This document shows, one piece after another, positions 43,231-51,138 of a stretch of 64,000 nucleotides of DNA (within the stretch, counting starts at the first letter, position 1; the number at the start of each line of letters is the position of its first letter). The DNA is from Actinoplanes sp. TBRC 11911 (GTDB taxonomy: Bacteria > Actinomycetota > Actinomycetes > Mycobacteriales > Micromonosporaceae), in NCBI RefSeq assembly GCF_012933445.1, contig NZ_JABBNC010000021.1:95748-159747 (forward strand). Reading direction: 5' to 3'. The notes under the pieces were generated by a model, which ran no database searches, had not been told where the DNA came from, and saw only the letters and a list, made by a program, of their open reading frames with translations. The translations under genes and the position numbers were made by a program.

Positions 43231-43280
43231 GACTGGTTGCCGCCAGTCGCTGCCGTGCGTCAACTGGTTGCCGCCAGTTG
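43231..43280. repeat. Twin palindromes with identical loop
   Basis: GACTGGTTGCCGCCAGTC (43231-43248) and CAACTGGTTGCCGCCAGTTG (43261-43280) share loop TTGCCG and stem CTGG/CCAG. The outer pair changes from G-C to A-T on both sides. Centres are 31 bp apart, about three helical turns. Confidence 0.65.
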
Positions 43281-43448
43281 AAGCGGTATGTCCATACCGT
43301 CCAGACCTAGTGCCCGCAACGCGTCGAGTTCCTGAGGGGGTTTGCTGATGAGCGACCTCCTAGTACGCAGGATCGGGTGTACATTGTGATCAACTTGAGA
43401 CGGGTGGTGATCATATAACTACTGGCTGTAATCAGCATGACTGATCCT

Positions 43449-43501
43449 TTGGCAATTGCCAAGGGTCTGTTGCCTGGTTAGTGTTGCCTCCAGCAGTTGC
43501 C
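43449..43501. promoter_or_regulatory. Palindrome and TTGCC direct repeats before the Scr1-type gene
   Basis: TTGGCAATTGCCAA (43449-43462) is a perfect 14-bp palindrome. TTGCC recurs at 43456, 43470, 43484 and 43497, i.e. every 13-14 bp. The last copy ends 42 bp before ATG 43544. Possible operator array for the regulator downstream. Confidence 0.5.
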
Positions 43502-43543
43502 ATGTGGCTGTTAGCTACGTGTCGACATCGGTTAGGGGAGCGT

Positions 43544-44431
43544 ATGCCCGCTGATCCGGGCCCGATGGCTCGTCGCCGCCAGCTGGGTGCAGCGCTGCGC
43601 ACATATCGCCTGCACGCGGGTATGAGCGTTCGGGATGTGGCTGAGAGCCTGCTGTGTTCTCCGGCGAAAATCAGCCGGATCGAGACGGCCGGCCGCAACA
43701 TCCTGCCACGTGACGTCCGCGATCTATGCGATTTGTATCAAGTGGATCAAGGGTCGCGCGACGAGCTCATGAGGCTCGCGCGCGGGAGTCGCGAAACCGC
43801 GTGGTGGCAGAACTTCGGTCTTGACCCGGCGCTGGAAAAATTCGTCGGGCTCGAGGGATCAGCCGTGCAAATCAGGGATTACCAGATCGGCACGGTGCCC
43901 GGCCTCTTGCAGACGCGTGAGTACGCGACGGAGGTCTTGAGCGTCTGGCTCGGTGATGATCTGGCGGCAGTAAAAAAAGCGGTAGACGTGCGAATGATGC
44001 GTCGGGAAGCTGTCGCGGATAATGCCGAGCTCCATTTCATCATGGATGAGTCGGTCGTCCGAAGGGTGGTCGGCAGCCGGTCGATAATGGTCGGCCAGGT
44101 TGCCCGGATGGTGGACGAGTGCGAGAGTTCCCCGAACGTCAGGCTGCAGCTGGTTCCGTATGGTGCCGGCGCTACCAAAGGACTGATCAGCGGCTTCATC
44201 GCGCTGCGTTTCGCGGCGACGACGACGGCTGACGGTCCCGTTCCCGCGATGTCCGACATGATCTACAGCGAGGGTATCAGTAAAGAAGGATTCTATGTCG
44301 AGAAGGACGAAGACGTCCGTCAATACATAAAGGCCTTTGACGAGCTCGCGGCGACAGCCATGAGCGAGGCGGAGACTCTCTCCACGCTGAGGTCCGTGCA
44401 TCGCACTCTAAGCGGATCCGTGCTTCTCTAG
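43544..44431 (+). CDS. XRE family regulator with DUF5753 (Scr1) domain
   Basis: A 295-aa regulator. An N-terminal HTH (VRDVAESLLCSPAKISRIETAGRN) is followed by the DUF5753 domain (IGTVPGLLQTREYATEVL, ELHFIMDESVVRRVVG, VRLQLVPYGAGA). Genes of this family are numerous in actinomycetes and pair with DUF397 proteins, in some cases influencing antibiotic production and development. GGGGAG precedes ATG 43544. Lower GC than the neighbourhood. Confidence 0.92.
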   Translation: MPADPGPMARRRQLGAALRTYRLHAGMSVRDVAESLLCSPAKISRIETAGRNILPRDVRDLCDLYQVDQGSRDELMRLARGSRETAWWQNFGLDPALEKFVGLEGSAVQIRDYQIGTVPGLLQTREYATEVLSVWLGDDLAAVKKAVDVRMMRREAVADNAELHFIMDESVVRRVVGSRSIMVGQVARMVDECESSPNVRLQLVPYGAGATKGLISGFIALRFAATTTADGPVPAMSDMIYSEGISKEGFYVEKDEDVRQYIKAFDELAATAMSEAETLSTLRSVHRTLSGSVLL

Positions 44432-44456
44432 CACCTGGTAACGGGGAGTTTTCGAA

Positions 44457-44672
44457 ATGGTAAGTCGAAAGATGCGTCTGGGTTTCAACTGGCGCCGGTC
44501 GTCATACTGCAACAATGGCGCCTGCGTCGAGGTCGGATACATGGACGGCACGATTGCGGTTCGAGACTCCAAGGATACTAGCAAGCCAGCTCATATGTAT
44601 ACACCGGACGAATGGCAACAGTTTGTCGCCGGGGTAAAGAACGGTGAGTTCGATCTGCACCGTCTAGAATGA
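44457..44672 (+). CDS. DUF397 protein (Scr1 partner)
   Basis: A 71-aa protein with the DUF397 core: FNWRRSSYCNNGACVEVGYM, IAVRDSKDTSKPAHMYTPDEWQQFVAGVKNGEF (quoted in parts: IAVRDSK, YTPDEWQQFVAGVKNGEF). GGGGAG lies 9 nt before ATG 44457, 25 bp after the Scr1-type gene. In known pairs the DUF397 protein binds and restrains its partner. Confidence 0.92.
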   Translation: MVSRKMRLGFNWRRSSYCNNGACVEVGYMDGTIAVRDSKDTSKPAHMYTPDEWQQFVAGVKNGEFDLHRLE

Positions 44673-44681
44673 ACGGGGTTG

Positions 44682-44702
44682 GGGCTCCGCGTTGTGGAGC
44701 CC
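44682..44702. terminator. Terminator after the DUF397 gene
   Basis: GGGCTCC (44682-44688) and GGAGCCC (44696-44702), 7-nt loop, followed by TAATTCTT on the plus strand. It touches the stop of the convergent SorC-type gene. Confidence 0.6.
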
Positions 44703-45673
44703 TAATTCTTCAGCAGCTCGGTCGCCGTTTCCTGGTCGGTGATCAGCACGTTCAGCCAGCCGCCGCGCAACGCCGCCCGGATCGCGCGATATTTGCGCTC
44801 GCCGCCCGCCACGCCGACGCGGCGCGGCACCTGTCGCAGGGTGTCCGAGCCGATGCCCAGCACCCGATCGTCCAATGCGGACGCCACGTGCCGGCCCTCC
44901 TCGTCGAAGAAGCGCATGCACACGTCGCCGATCGCGCCGGCCTCACGCAGGCGTTGCTCCTCCTCGGCGGCGATCGCGTTGCCGCTCTGGCGCAGCAGGG
45001 TGGACGGTTCCAGGCTGCCCACGCCGACCAGCGCGACGGTGAGGTCCTGCCAGGCCGCGATGACCGCCGCGATCGACGGTTCCTCGAGCAGTGCCGCGCG
45101 CATCGAAGCCGTCGCCACCAGGCCGGGCGCCACCAGGTAGACCGCCTCGGCGCGGGTGTGCCGGGCCATGCCGCCGGTCAGCCGGGTCGCCTGGCTCTGC
45201 GCCGCGCTCGTGCCCACGCCGCCCAGGATCTGGACCACTCGCGAAGCGGTCAGGCTCGGCGCCGGGTGCATCGCGTCGACGGTGGCGAGCAGGGTGGCGC
45301 TCCACGACGAGATCCCGACCCGGTCGTCGCGGGCCAGCGTCGTCTCCAGGTAGACCGCGGCGGCCGCGGCGATCGCCTTCGTCACGGCGATCTCGTCGGT
45401 CTGGCCGTCGCTGTCGGCCACCACCACCTCGCGCAGGCCGTACTTCTGCTCGACCGCCTCCTCGAGCTCCGCGTGCACGCCGCGCGGCGAGATCACCACT
45501 GTCCGGACGATTCCGACCGAAACCGCTTGCTTGAGCAGGCGGGACACCCGAGGCTGGGAAATGTGCAGGTGCGCGGCGATCTGCGGCTGTCGCATGCCCC
45601 GCTCGTGGTACATCCGGGCGACCTTCGTCAGTAGCCGGACGTGTTCGGCGGCGACGCCAATCGGCTCGCTCAC
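44702..45673 (-). CDS. SorC/DeoR family sugar-responsive regulator
   Basis: A 323-aa regulator: N-terminal HTH (MRQPQIAAHLHISQPRVSRLLKQAV, residues about 25-55) and a SorC-type sugar-phosphate-binding domain (VGISSWSATLLATVDAM, VQILGGVG, TEAV-like YLVAPGLVAT, ALVGVGSLEPS, VAGGERKYRAIRAALRGG). GTG 45673 was chosen because GGAGGAGG is 5 nt upstream; ATG 45691 is an alternative. It is divergent from the sugar operon starting at 45810 and is its probable repressor or activator. Confidence 0.88.
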   Translation of the reverse strand: MSEPIGVAAEHVRLLTKVARMYHERGMRQPQIAAHLHISQPRVSRLLKQAVSVGIVRTVVISPRGVHAELEEAVEQKYGLREVVVADSDGQTDEIAVTKAIAAAAAVYLETTLARDDRVGISSWSATLLATVDAMHPAPSLTASRVVQILGGVGTSAAQSQATRLTGGMARHTRAEAVYLVAPGLVATASMRAALLEEPSIAAVIAAWQDLTVALVGVGSLEPSTLLRQSGNAIAAEEEQRLREAGAIGDVCMRFFDEEGRHVASALDDRVLGIGSDTLRQVPRRVGVAGGERKYRAIRAALRGGWLNVLITDQETATELLKN

Positions 45674-45809
45674 GGATGCCTCCTCCACCATCGTCAACGA
45701 AGAGTAGCGGCACGGCGCGGCGCGTCGTACCGACCAACCCGTTGACAAGAACGACATCGAAAGTTCACAGTGATTGTATGACCAGTCGCTAGTGAATGGA
45801 TATGCACGC

Positions 45810-46460
45810 ATGCTGCTGACCTCCCGACGTTCCGCGGCTGTCGCCGTAGCGCTTGCGGCATTGCTGGCGATCGCGGCCGCGTGCGGCCGGGTGCCGGGCA
45901 TCTACACCTACGAATCGGCGGACCAGGCCAAAGCCGATCAGAACGCCACCAGCCCCCAGGCGTACGTCGACGACAACTGGCAGTCGAAGATCGTCCCGAC
46001 CGTGCACGACAAGGCCGTCGAGGTCACCACCGTGATGGCGGCGATCGAGAAGGATCCGGACGCGGCCGGCAAGCAGTACGGCCACCGCAGCGGCGAGGGC
46101 AGCCCGTACGCGTACATGGTCAAGGGCACCGGCACCGTCACCAAGATCGACACCGAGGCCCCGACCGGCCCGATGACCGTCGAACTGCCGGACAAGAAGA
46201 CCATCACCATCGCGACCGGCCCGGTCATCGCCGGCACCGCGGTGCGCGACGCGGTCGGCTTCATCGCGTTCGGCGATTTCACCAACCAGATCGAGTACGC
46301 CGACGTGGCGAACCAGATCAACAACCGGGTCAAGACGGACGTGATCGCCAAGGCCGGCGCGAAGGACCTGACCGGCCAGAAGATCACCTTCTACGGCGCG
46401 TTCTCGGCGCTGGCCGGCGGCGCGATCTTCCTGGTCCCCACGGAACTGGCCGCGGCATGA
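45810..46460 (+). CDS. DUF2291 lipoprotein of sugar ABC operon
   Basis: A 216-aa lipoprotein (signal AVALAALLAIAAAC, lipid-carrying Cys25). DUF2291 content: NWQSKIVPTVHDKAVEVTTVMAAIEKDP (in part: NWQSKIVPTV), GPVIAGTAVRDAVGFIAFGDFTNQIEYADVAN (in part: FIAFGDFTNQIEYADV). Members almost always sit at the head of pentose or tetritol ABC-transporter operons; the function is unknown. It is the first gene of the operon and overlaps the ATPase gene by 4 nt. Confidence 0.88.
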   Translation: MLLTSRRSAAVAVALAALLAIAAACGRVPGIYTYESADQAKADQNATSPQAYVDDNWQSKIVPTVHDKAVEVTTVMAAIEKDPDAAGKQYGHRSGEGSPYAYMVKGTGTVTKIDTEAPTGPMTVELPDKKTITIATGPVIAGTAVRDAVGFIAFGDFTNQIEYADVANQINNRVKTDVIAKAGAKDLTGQKITFYGAFSALAGGAIFLVPTELAAA

Positions 46461-48052
46461 AACTCGTCGCGCAGGCCATCTCGAAGTCCTACGGCGGAGT
46501 GCAGGCGCTCAGCGAGGTCGACTTCACCGCGTACGAGGGGAAGGTCAATGTCCTGGTCGGCGAGAACGGGGCCGGCAAGTCGACGCTCATGAAGATCCTG
46601 TCCGGCTCGGAGAAGCCCACGAGCGGCGCGATCCTGCTCGACGACGAGGAGATCGAGCTGTCCGGGCCGCGCGACGCGATGGCCCGCGGCATCGGGATCA
46701 TCCACCAGGAGCTCAGCCTCTTCCCGAACCTGTCCATCGCGGAGAACATGTTCGCCGGGCGGGAGCTGCGCCGCGGCCGCCGCTTCGTGGACAAGGGCAC
46801 GCAGCGGCGCCGGGCGCGTGAGGTGCTGACCCGGCTCAGCCAGAACCTCGACCCGGACACCCTCGTCGGCGACCTGCCGATCGGCCAGCAGCAGCTCGTC
46901 GAGATCGGCCGGGCCCTGCTCGAGGACGTACGCGTGCTCATCATGGACGAACCCACCTCGGCGCTCTCCAACAACGAGGTGGACGTGCTCTTCGAGGTCA
47001 TGGCAGACCTGCGCGATCACGACGTCACGGTCATCTACATCTCGCACAAGCTCGACGAGTTTCGCCGCATCGGCGACTGGGTCACCGTCCTGCGTGACGG
47101 CAAACTCGTCGCGCACGAGTCGATGGCCAAGACCGACACCGCGTGGATCGTGCGGCAGATGGTGGGCCGGGACCCCGATTCCCTGTACGCCCACAATAGC
47201 TCGACGGCCGGTCAAACCCTTTTGGATGTACGCCACCTCACCGTCCCCGGACCGGTACGCCCCCTGGTCGACGACGTCTCGCTGACCGTCCACGCCGGAG
47301 AGGTGGTCGGCGTCTACGGTTTGATGGGCGCCGGCCGCACCGAACTGATCGAGTGCCTGATGGGCATGCGGTCGTCGACGTCCGGCGAGGTCCGGATCCG
47401 GGACAAGGCCGAACCGCACGCCACCGTCCAGGCCCGGATGGCCGCCGGGCTCGCGCTGGTGCCCGAGGACCGGCAGCGCGACGGCCTGGTGCAGACCATG
47501 TCGGTCCGCGACAACATCCTGCTCGCCACGATCGGCCGGTTCACCCGGGCCGGCCTGCTGCGCGGCGCCACCGAGCAGCGGACGGCCGCCGCGAAGGCCG
47601 GCGAACTGTCGATCAAGAGCCCCGGACTGTCCGCGCTGGTCACCTCGCTCAGCGGCGGCAACCAGCAGAAGGTGGTGCTGGCCCGGGCACTACTCACCGA
47701 GCCGGTCGTGCTGCTGCTCGACGAACCGACCCGCGGCATCGACGTCGGCGCCAAGTCCCAGATCGGCGCCCTGATGGCGGAACTGGCCGCGCAGGGCTTC
47801 GGCGTGCTGTTCATCTCGTCCGAGCTGGCCGAGGTGATCGCCATGGCCGACCGGGTCCTGGTGATGGCCCGCGGCCGCATCACGGCCGAGTACGCGGCGG
47901 CCGACGTGACCGAGGAGGCGCTGGTCGCGGCCTCCGCTTCCGACCGCGTCCTCGGCATGACCGACCGCACCGAGCGGCAGTCAGCCGCACCACACGACGG
48001 CCGGCCAGGCGAGGGCCAGGAGGGCATGCCCATGGAAACAGAGAACTCATGA
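46457..48052 (+). CDS. Sugar ABC transporter ATP-binding protein (RbsA type)
   Basis: A 531-aa double-ATPase. First domain: Walker A GENGAGKST, IHQELSLFPNLSIAEN, and ALSNNEV after MDEPTS. Second domain: degenerate GLMGAGRTE in place of Walker A, LSGGNQQKVVLARAL signature, LDEPTRGIDVG. This is the CUT2 family pattern. It energises import of a monosaccharide. The C-terminal 40 residues are an unstructured extension. It overlaps the permease gene by 4 nt. Confidence 0.95.
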   Translation: MKLVAQAISKSYGGVQALSEVDFTAYEGKVNVLVGENGAGKSTLMKILSGSEKPTSGAILLDDEEIELSGPRDAMARGIGIIHQELSLFPNLSIAENMFAGRELRRGRRFVDKGTQRRRAREVLTRLSQNLDPDTLVGDLPIGQQQLVEIGRALLEDVRVLIMDEPTSALSNNEVDVLFEVMADLRDHDVTVIYISHKLDEFRRIGDWVTVLRDGKLVAHESMAKTDTAWIVRQMVGRDPDSLYAHNSSTAGQTLLDVRHLTVPGPVRPLVDDVSLTVHAGEVVGVYGLMGAGRTELIECLMGMRSSTSGEVRIRDKAEPHATVQARMAAGLALVPEDRQRDGLVQTMSVRDNILLATIGRFTRAGLLRGATEQRTAAAKAGELSIKSPGLSALVTSLSGGNQQKVVLARALLTEPVVLLLDEPTRGIDVGAKSQIGALMAELAAQGFGVLFISSELAEVIAMADRVLVMARGRITAEYAAADVTEEALVAASASDRVLGMTDRTERQSAAPHDGRPGEGQEGMPMETENS

Positions 48053-49128
48053 CCGACACTGTTGCCTCGCCGGCGTCGACGGCCGCCGCGCCGGAGCCGA
48101 ACCCCCCACGGAACCGGGTGCTGGCCCAGGCCGCGCTGCTGTTGCTGCGCGGGCGCACGCTGGTCGTCCTGGTGGTGCTGGTGATCTTCTTCAGCGCGAT
48201 CTCGTCGGAGTATCTGACGCAGAGCAACCTGATCCTGATGACCAAGCACGTGGCCATCAACGCGATCCTCGCCATCGGCGTCACGTTCGTGATCCTGACC
48301 GGCGGCATCGACCTGTCGGTGGGCTCGATCGCGGGGCTGGCCGGCATGGTCTCGGGCGGGCTGCTGTTCAAGGGGCTGCACGTCCCCGGCGGCACGGTCT
48401 TCTTCTCGGTCGCGGTCGTGATCCTCATCGGCATCCTGGTGGGCGCGCTGGTCGGCGCGGTGAACGGCCTGGTGATCACCCGCTTCAAGGTGGCGCCGTT
48501 CATCGCCACGCTCGGCATGCTGTACGTGGCCCGGGGCATCGCCCAGCTGCACAGCAACGGCGGCACCTACCCCGACCTGGCCGGCACCCCGGGGCGCCAC
48601 AACGAAGGCTTCCACGTGATCGGCGTGGACAGCTTCCTGGGCATCCCGGTCGCCGTCTGGATCATGATCGGGGTGATCGTCGCCGCGGTCGTCGTCACCA
48701 CCAAAACCCCGTTCGGCCGGCGGATCTTCGCGGTCGGCGGCAACGAGCGGGCCGCGATCCTGGCCGGTATCCGGGTCAACCGGGTCAAGATCGCGGTCTA
48801 CATCATCTCCGGCGCCTGTGCCGCGCTGGCCGGCCTGCTGCTCACCTCGGAGCTGGGTGCCGCCTATCCGGACACCGCCACCACGTACGAACTCAACGCG
48901 ATCGCCGCCGCGGTGCTCGGGGGCACGGCCCTCAGCGGCGGCCGCGGCACGATCATCGGCACCGTCATGGGCGCCTTCGTCATCGGCTTCCTCAGCGACG
49001 GCCTGGTGCTGGTCGGGGTCTCCACCTTCTGGCAGTCGGTGGTGAAGGGCGCGGTGATCGTCTTCGCCGTCATCACCGAGCAGGCCCAGCAACGCCTGCA
49101 GTCCGGACTGTCCAAACGCACTGCCTGA
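48049..49128 (+). CDS. Sugar ABC transporter permease (RbsC type)
   Basis: A 359-aa permease with about ten helices. CUT2 signatures are VILTGGIDLSVGSIAGLAGM, ATLGMLYVARGIAQL and VYIISGACAALAGLLLTSELG. It forms the membrane channel of the importer. The N-terminal 30 residues are Ala/Pro-rich. Confidence 0.95.
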   Translation: MTDTVASPASTAAAPEPNPPRNRVLAQAALLLLRGRTLVVLVVLVIFFSAISSEYLTQSNLILMTKHVAINAILAIGVTFVILTGGIDLSVGSIAGLAGMVSGGLLFKGLHVPGGTVFFSVAVVILIGILVGALVGAVNGLVITRFKVAPFIATLGMLYVARGIAQLHSNGGTYPDLAGTPGRHNEGFHVIGVDSFLGIPVAVWIMIGVIVAAVVVTTKTPFGRRIFAVGGNERAAILAGIRVNRVKIAVYIISGACAALAGLLLTSELGAAYPDTATTYELNAIAAAVLGGTALSGGRGTIIGTVMGAFVIGFLSDGLVLVGVSTFWQSVVKGAVIVFAVITEQAQQRLQSGLSKRTA

Positions 49129-49133
49129 ACACC

Positions 49134-49178
49134 GGTGTGGGGACTCGGGACGCTCCCAGCGGCTCAATTCCCCACACC
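49134..49178 (+). promoter_or_regulatory. Long-stem hairpin between permease and binding-protein genes
   Basis: GGTGTGGGGA (49134-49143) pairs perfectly with TCCCCACACC (49169-49178); an inner GGGACGCTCCC forms a second hairpin. It is 5 bp after the permease stop and lies before the binding-protein gene. Probable RNA stabiliser or partial attenuator. Confidence 0.6.
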
Positions 49179-49226
49179 TTTGAAAGCGCCCGCCCACCCA
49201 ACGGGCCCTAACAGAGGGGATATATC

Positions 49227-50204
49227 GTGAAAAGAGCCTTACTTGCCACGGGTGCGGCGGCCGTTCTTGCCCTCGCAGCCTGTTCCAGCGGAAACGACAA
49301 CGAAGCATCCAGCGGCGGCGGCAGCTCCGCGGCCCCGGCGTCCAAGCTGATGGTGATCATTACGCCGTCGCCGGACAACGTCTTCTTCAAGGCCGAGCAG
49401 GACGCCGCGTCCGCGCAGGCCAAGAAGCTGGGCTACGAGACCCTCGTGCTCAGCCACGACGACGACCCCACCAAGCAGAGCCAGGAGATCGACACCGCGA
49501 TCTCCCGCAAGGCAGCCGCGATCGTGCTGGACAACGCGGGCGCGGACGCCTCGGTCGCCGCCGTGCAGCGGGCCAAGGACGCCGGTATCCCGACGTTCCT
49601 GGTGGACCGTGAGATCAACAAGACCGGCGTCGCGGTCGCCCAGATCGTCTCCAACAACGCGCAGGGCGCCGGCCTCGGCGGCCAGGAGTTCGCGAAGCTG
49701 ATGGACGGCAAGGGTGAATACGCCGAGCTCACCGGCAAGCCCACGGACACCAACGCGGGCGTGCGCTCGCAGGGCTACCACGGCGTGCTCGACCAGTACC
49801 CGAACCTGAAGATGGTCGCGCAGCAGAGCGCCAACTGGGACCAGGCCGAGGCGCTCAGCAAGACCCAGACCATCCTGCAGGCCCACCCCAACATCAAGGG
49901 CATCATCGCCGGCAACGACACGATGGCCCTGGGCGCGTACGCCGCGGTGCAGGCCGCCAAGAAGAACGTGCTCGTGGTCGGGTTCGACGGCAGCCCCGAC
50001 GTGGTCTCGTCGATCATGAAGGACGGCATCAAGGCGACGGTGCTCCAGCCGGCCAGCAAGATCTCCGAGATGGCCGTCGACCAGGCCGACGCGTACATCA
50101 AGGCCGGCAACAAGGCCAGCCAGCCGGAGAAGCAGTCGATCGACTGCGTGCTGGTCAACAAGGACAACGCGCCGCAGGTGAAGGACTTCGCGGTCGGCTC
50201 CTGA
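49227..50204 (+). CDS. Sugar-binding lipoprotein of ABC importer
   Basis: A 325-aa periplasmic-binding-protein-fold lipoprotein (lipobox LALAACSS, Cys19). Typical type I features: PSPDNVFFKAEQDAASAQAKKLGY, ISRKAAAIVLDNAGADAS, IIAGNDTMALGAYAAVQAA. AGAGGGGA precedes GTG 49227. The order DUF2291, ATPase, permease, binding protein is usual for this CUT2 group. Ligand probably a pentose; the operon context suggests D-apiose. Confidence 0.93.
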   Translation: MKRALLATGAAAVLALAACSSGNDNEASSGGGSSAAPASKLMVIITPSPDNVFFKAEQDAASAQAKKLGYETLVLSHDDDPTKQSQEIDTAISRKAAAIVLDNAGADASVAAVQRAKDAGIPTFLVDREINKTGVAVAQIVSNNAQGAGLGGQEFAKLMDGKGEYAELTGKPTDTNAGVRSQGYHGVLDQYPNLKMVAQQSANWDQAEALSKTQTILQAHPNIKGIIAGNDTMALGAYAAVQAAKKNVLVVGFDGSPDVVSSIMKDGIKATVLQPASKISEMAVDQADAYIKAGNKASQPEKQSIDCVLVNKDNAPQVKDFAVGS

Positions 50205-50210
50205 GGAGAC

Positions 50211-50234
50211 GGGCGGGCTTGAAAAAGCCCGCCC
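50211..50234 (+). promoter_or_regulatory. GAAA-capped hairpin after the binding-protein gene
   Basis: GGGCGGGCTT (50211-50220), tetraloop GAAA, AAGCCCGCCC (50225-50234). It is 7 bp after the stop and 23 bp before the transketolase gene; there is no T-run. Likely partial terminator or 3' stabiliser. Confidence 0.6.
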
Positions 50235-50256
50235 AATAGCGAGAGGTTTGCACAAA

Positions 50257-51138
50257 ATGCTGGTCGCCGACCCCCGTACCGCCGCCGCTTGGCGCCGCTT
50301 CCGGCAGGAGATCGCCGACGCCGGACCCGAACGCCGCCGCGCCATGCTGCGGGAGCGCGCCAACCAGTCCCGTACCACCGACCTGCACATGATCGGCCGG
50401 GCCGGCCTCGGCCACGTGGGCGGCGACCTGTCCGTCCTGGACATCCTCACCACGCTGTTCTTCGCGGTGCTGCGGGTCGATCCGGAGAAGCCGGACTGGC
50501 CGGACCGGGACCGGTTCGTGCTGAGCAAGGGGCACACCGCGGGCGCCCTCTACACCACGCTCGCCGCCGCCGGCTACTTCCCGGAGGCCGAACTCGACAC
50601 GTTCGCCGCGCCGCTGTCCCCGCTCAACGGGCACCCCAACCGGGTCAAGGTGCCCGGCGTGGAGACCAACACCGGTCCGCTCGGGCACGGACTGCCGGTC
50701 TCGGTCGGCATGGCGGTGGCCGGGAAGCTCGCCCGCTCGTCGCGGCACGTCTACGTGGTGCTCGGCGACGGCGAACTGCAGGAGGGCAGCAACTGGGAGG
50801 CCGCGATGACCGCCGGGCACCGGCGCCTGGCCAACCTCACCGCCGTGGTCGACCGCAACCGCTTGCAGCAGGGGGCACGGACCGAGGAGACGAACTCGCT
50901 GGATCCGCTGCCGGACAAGTGGCGGGCCTTCGGCTGGGACGTGCGGGAGGTCGACGGGCACGACCACCTCGCGCTGCTGGACGCGTTTCAGCACACCGGC
51001 GATGAGCGCCCCACCTGCATCATCGCCCACACGATCAAGGGAAGAGGGGTCTCCTTCATGGAGGACCGGGTGGAATGGCACCACAAGGTGCCGAGCCCCG
51101 AGCAGATCAGTGCCGCGGTCGCGGAGCTCGCGCGATGA
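50257..51138 (+). CDS. Transketolase N-terminal (TPP-binding) subunit, AptA-like
   Basis: A 293-aa subunit of a split transketolase. It has the TPP pyrophosphate site (GDGELQEGSNWEAAM), GHVGGDLSVLDILTTLF and SKGHTAGALY. In D-apiose catabolism the pair AptA/AptB makes xylulose 5-phosphate and dihydroxyacetone from apulose 4-phosphate; other split transketolases exist in sugar operons. ATG 50257 is preferred over an upstream in-frame TTG because GAGAGG is at proper distance. It overlaps the next gene by 4 nt. Confidence 0.9.
   Translation: MLVADPRTAAAWRRFRQEIADAGPERRRAMLRERANQSRTTDLHMIGRAGLGHVGGDLSVLDILTTLFFAVLRVDPEKPDWPDRDRFVLSKGHTAGALYTTLAAAGYFPEAELDTFAAPLSPLNGHPNRVKVPGVETNTGPLGHGLPVSVGMAVAGKLARSSRHVYVVLGDGELQEGSNWEAAMTAGHRRLANLTAVVDRNRLQQGARTEETNSLDPLPDKWRAFGWDVREVDGHDHLALLDAFQHTGDERPTCIIAHTIKGRGVSFMEDRVEWHHKVPSPEQISAAVAELAR

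Larger units (their letters stand above)
42674..43543. other. 870-bp intergenic region rich in palindromes
   Basis: No coding gene is supported. The stretch contains a strong terminator-type hairpin (43070-43095), palindrome TGCCCAGTGGGCA (43142-43154), twin hairpins (43231-43280), and a palindrome plus TTGCC direct repeats (43449-43501) before the Scr1-type gene. The first 390 bp show nothing I can assign. Confidence 0.6.

Noticed and set aside
45742..45779. Sigma-70 promoter with TTGACA before the sugar operon
   Set aside because: TTGACA at 45742 is clear, but no -10 element lies at 16-18 bp; the TTGTAT further on is too distant. Not reported as a promoter.
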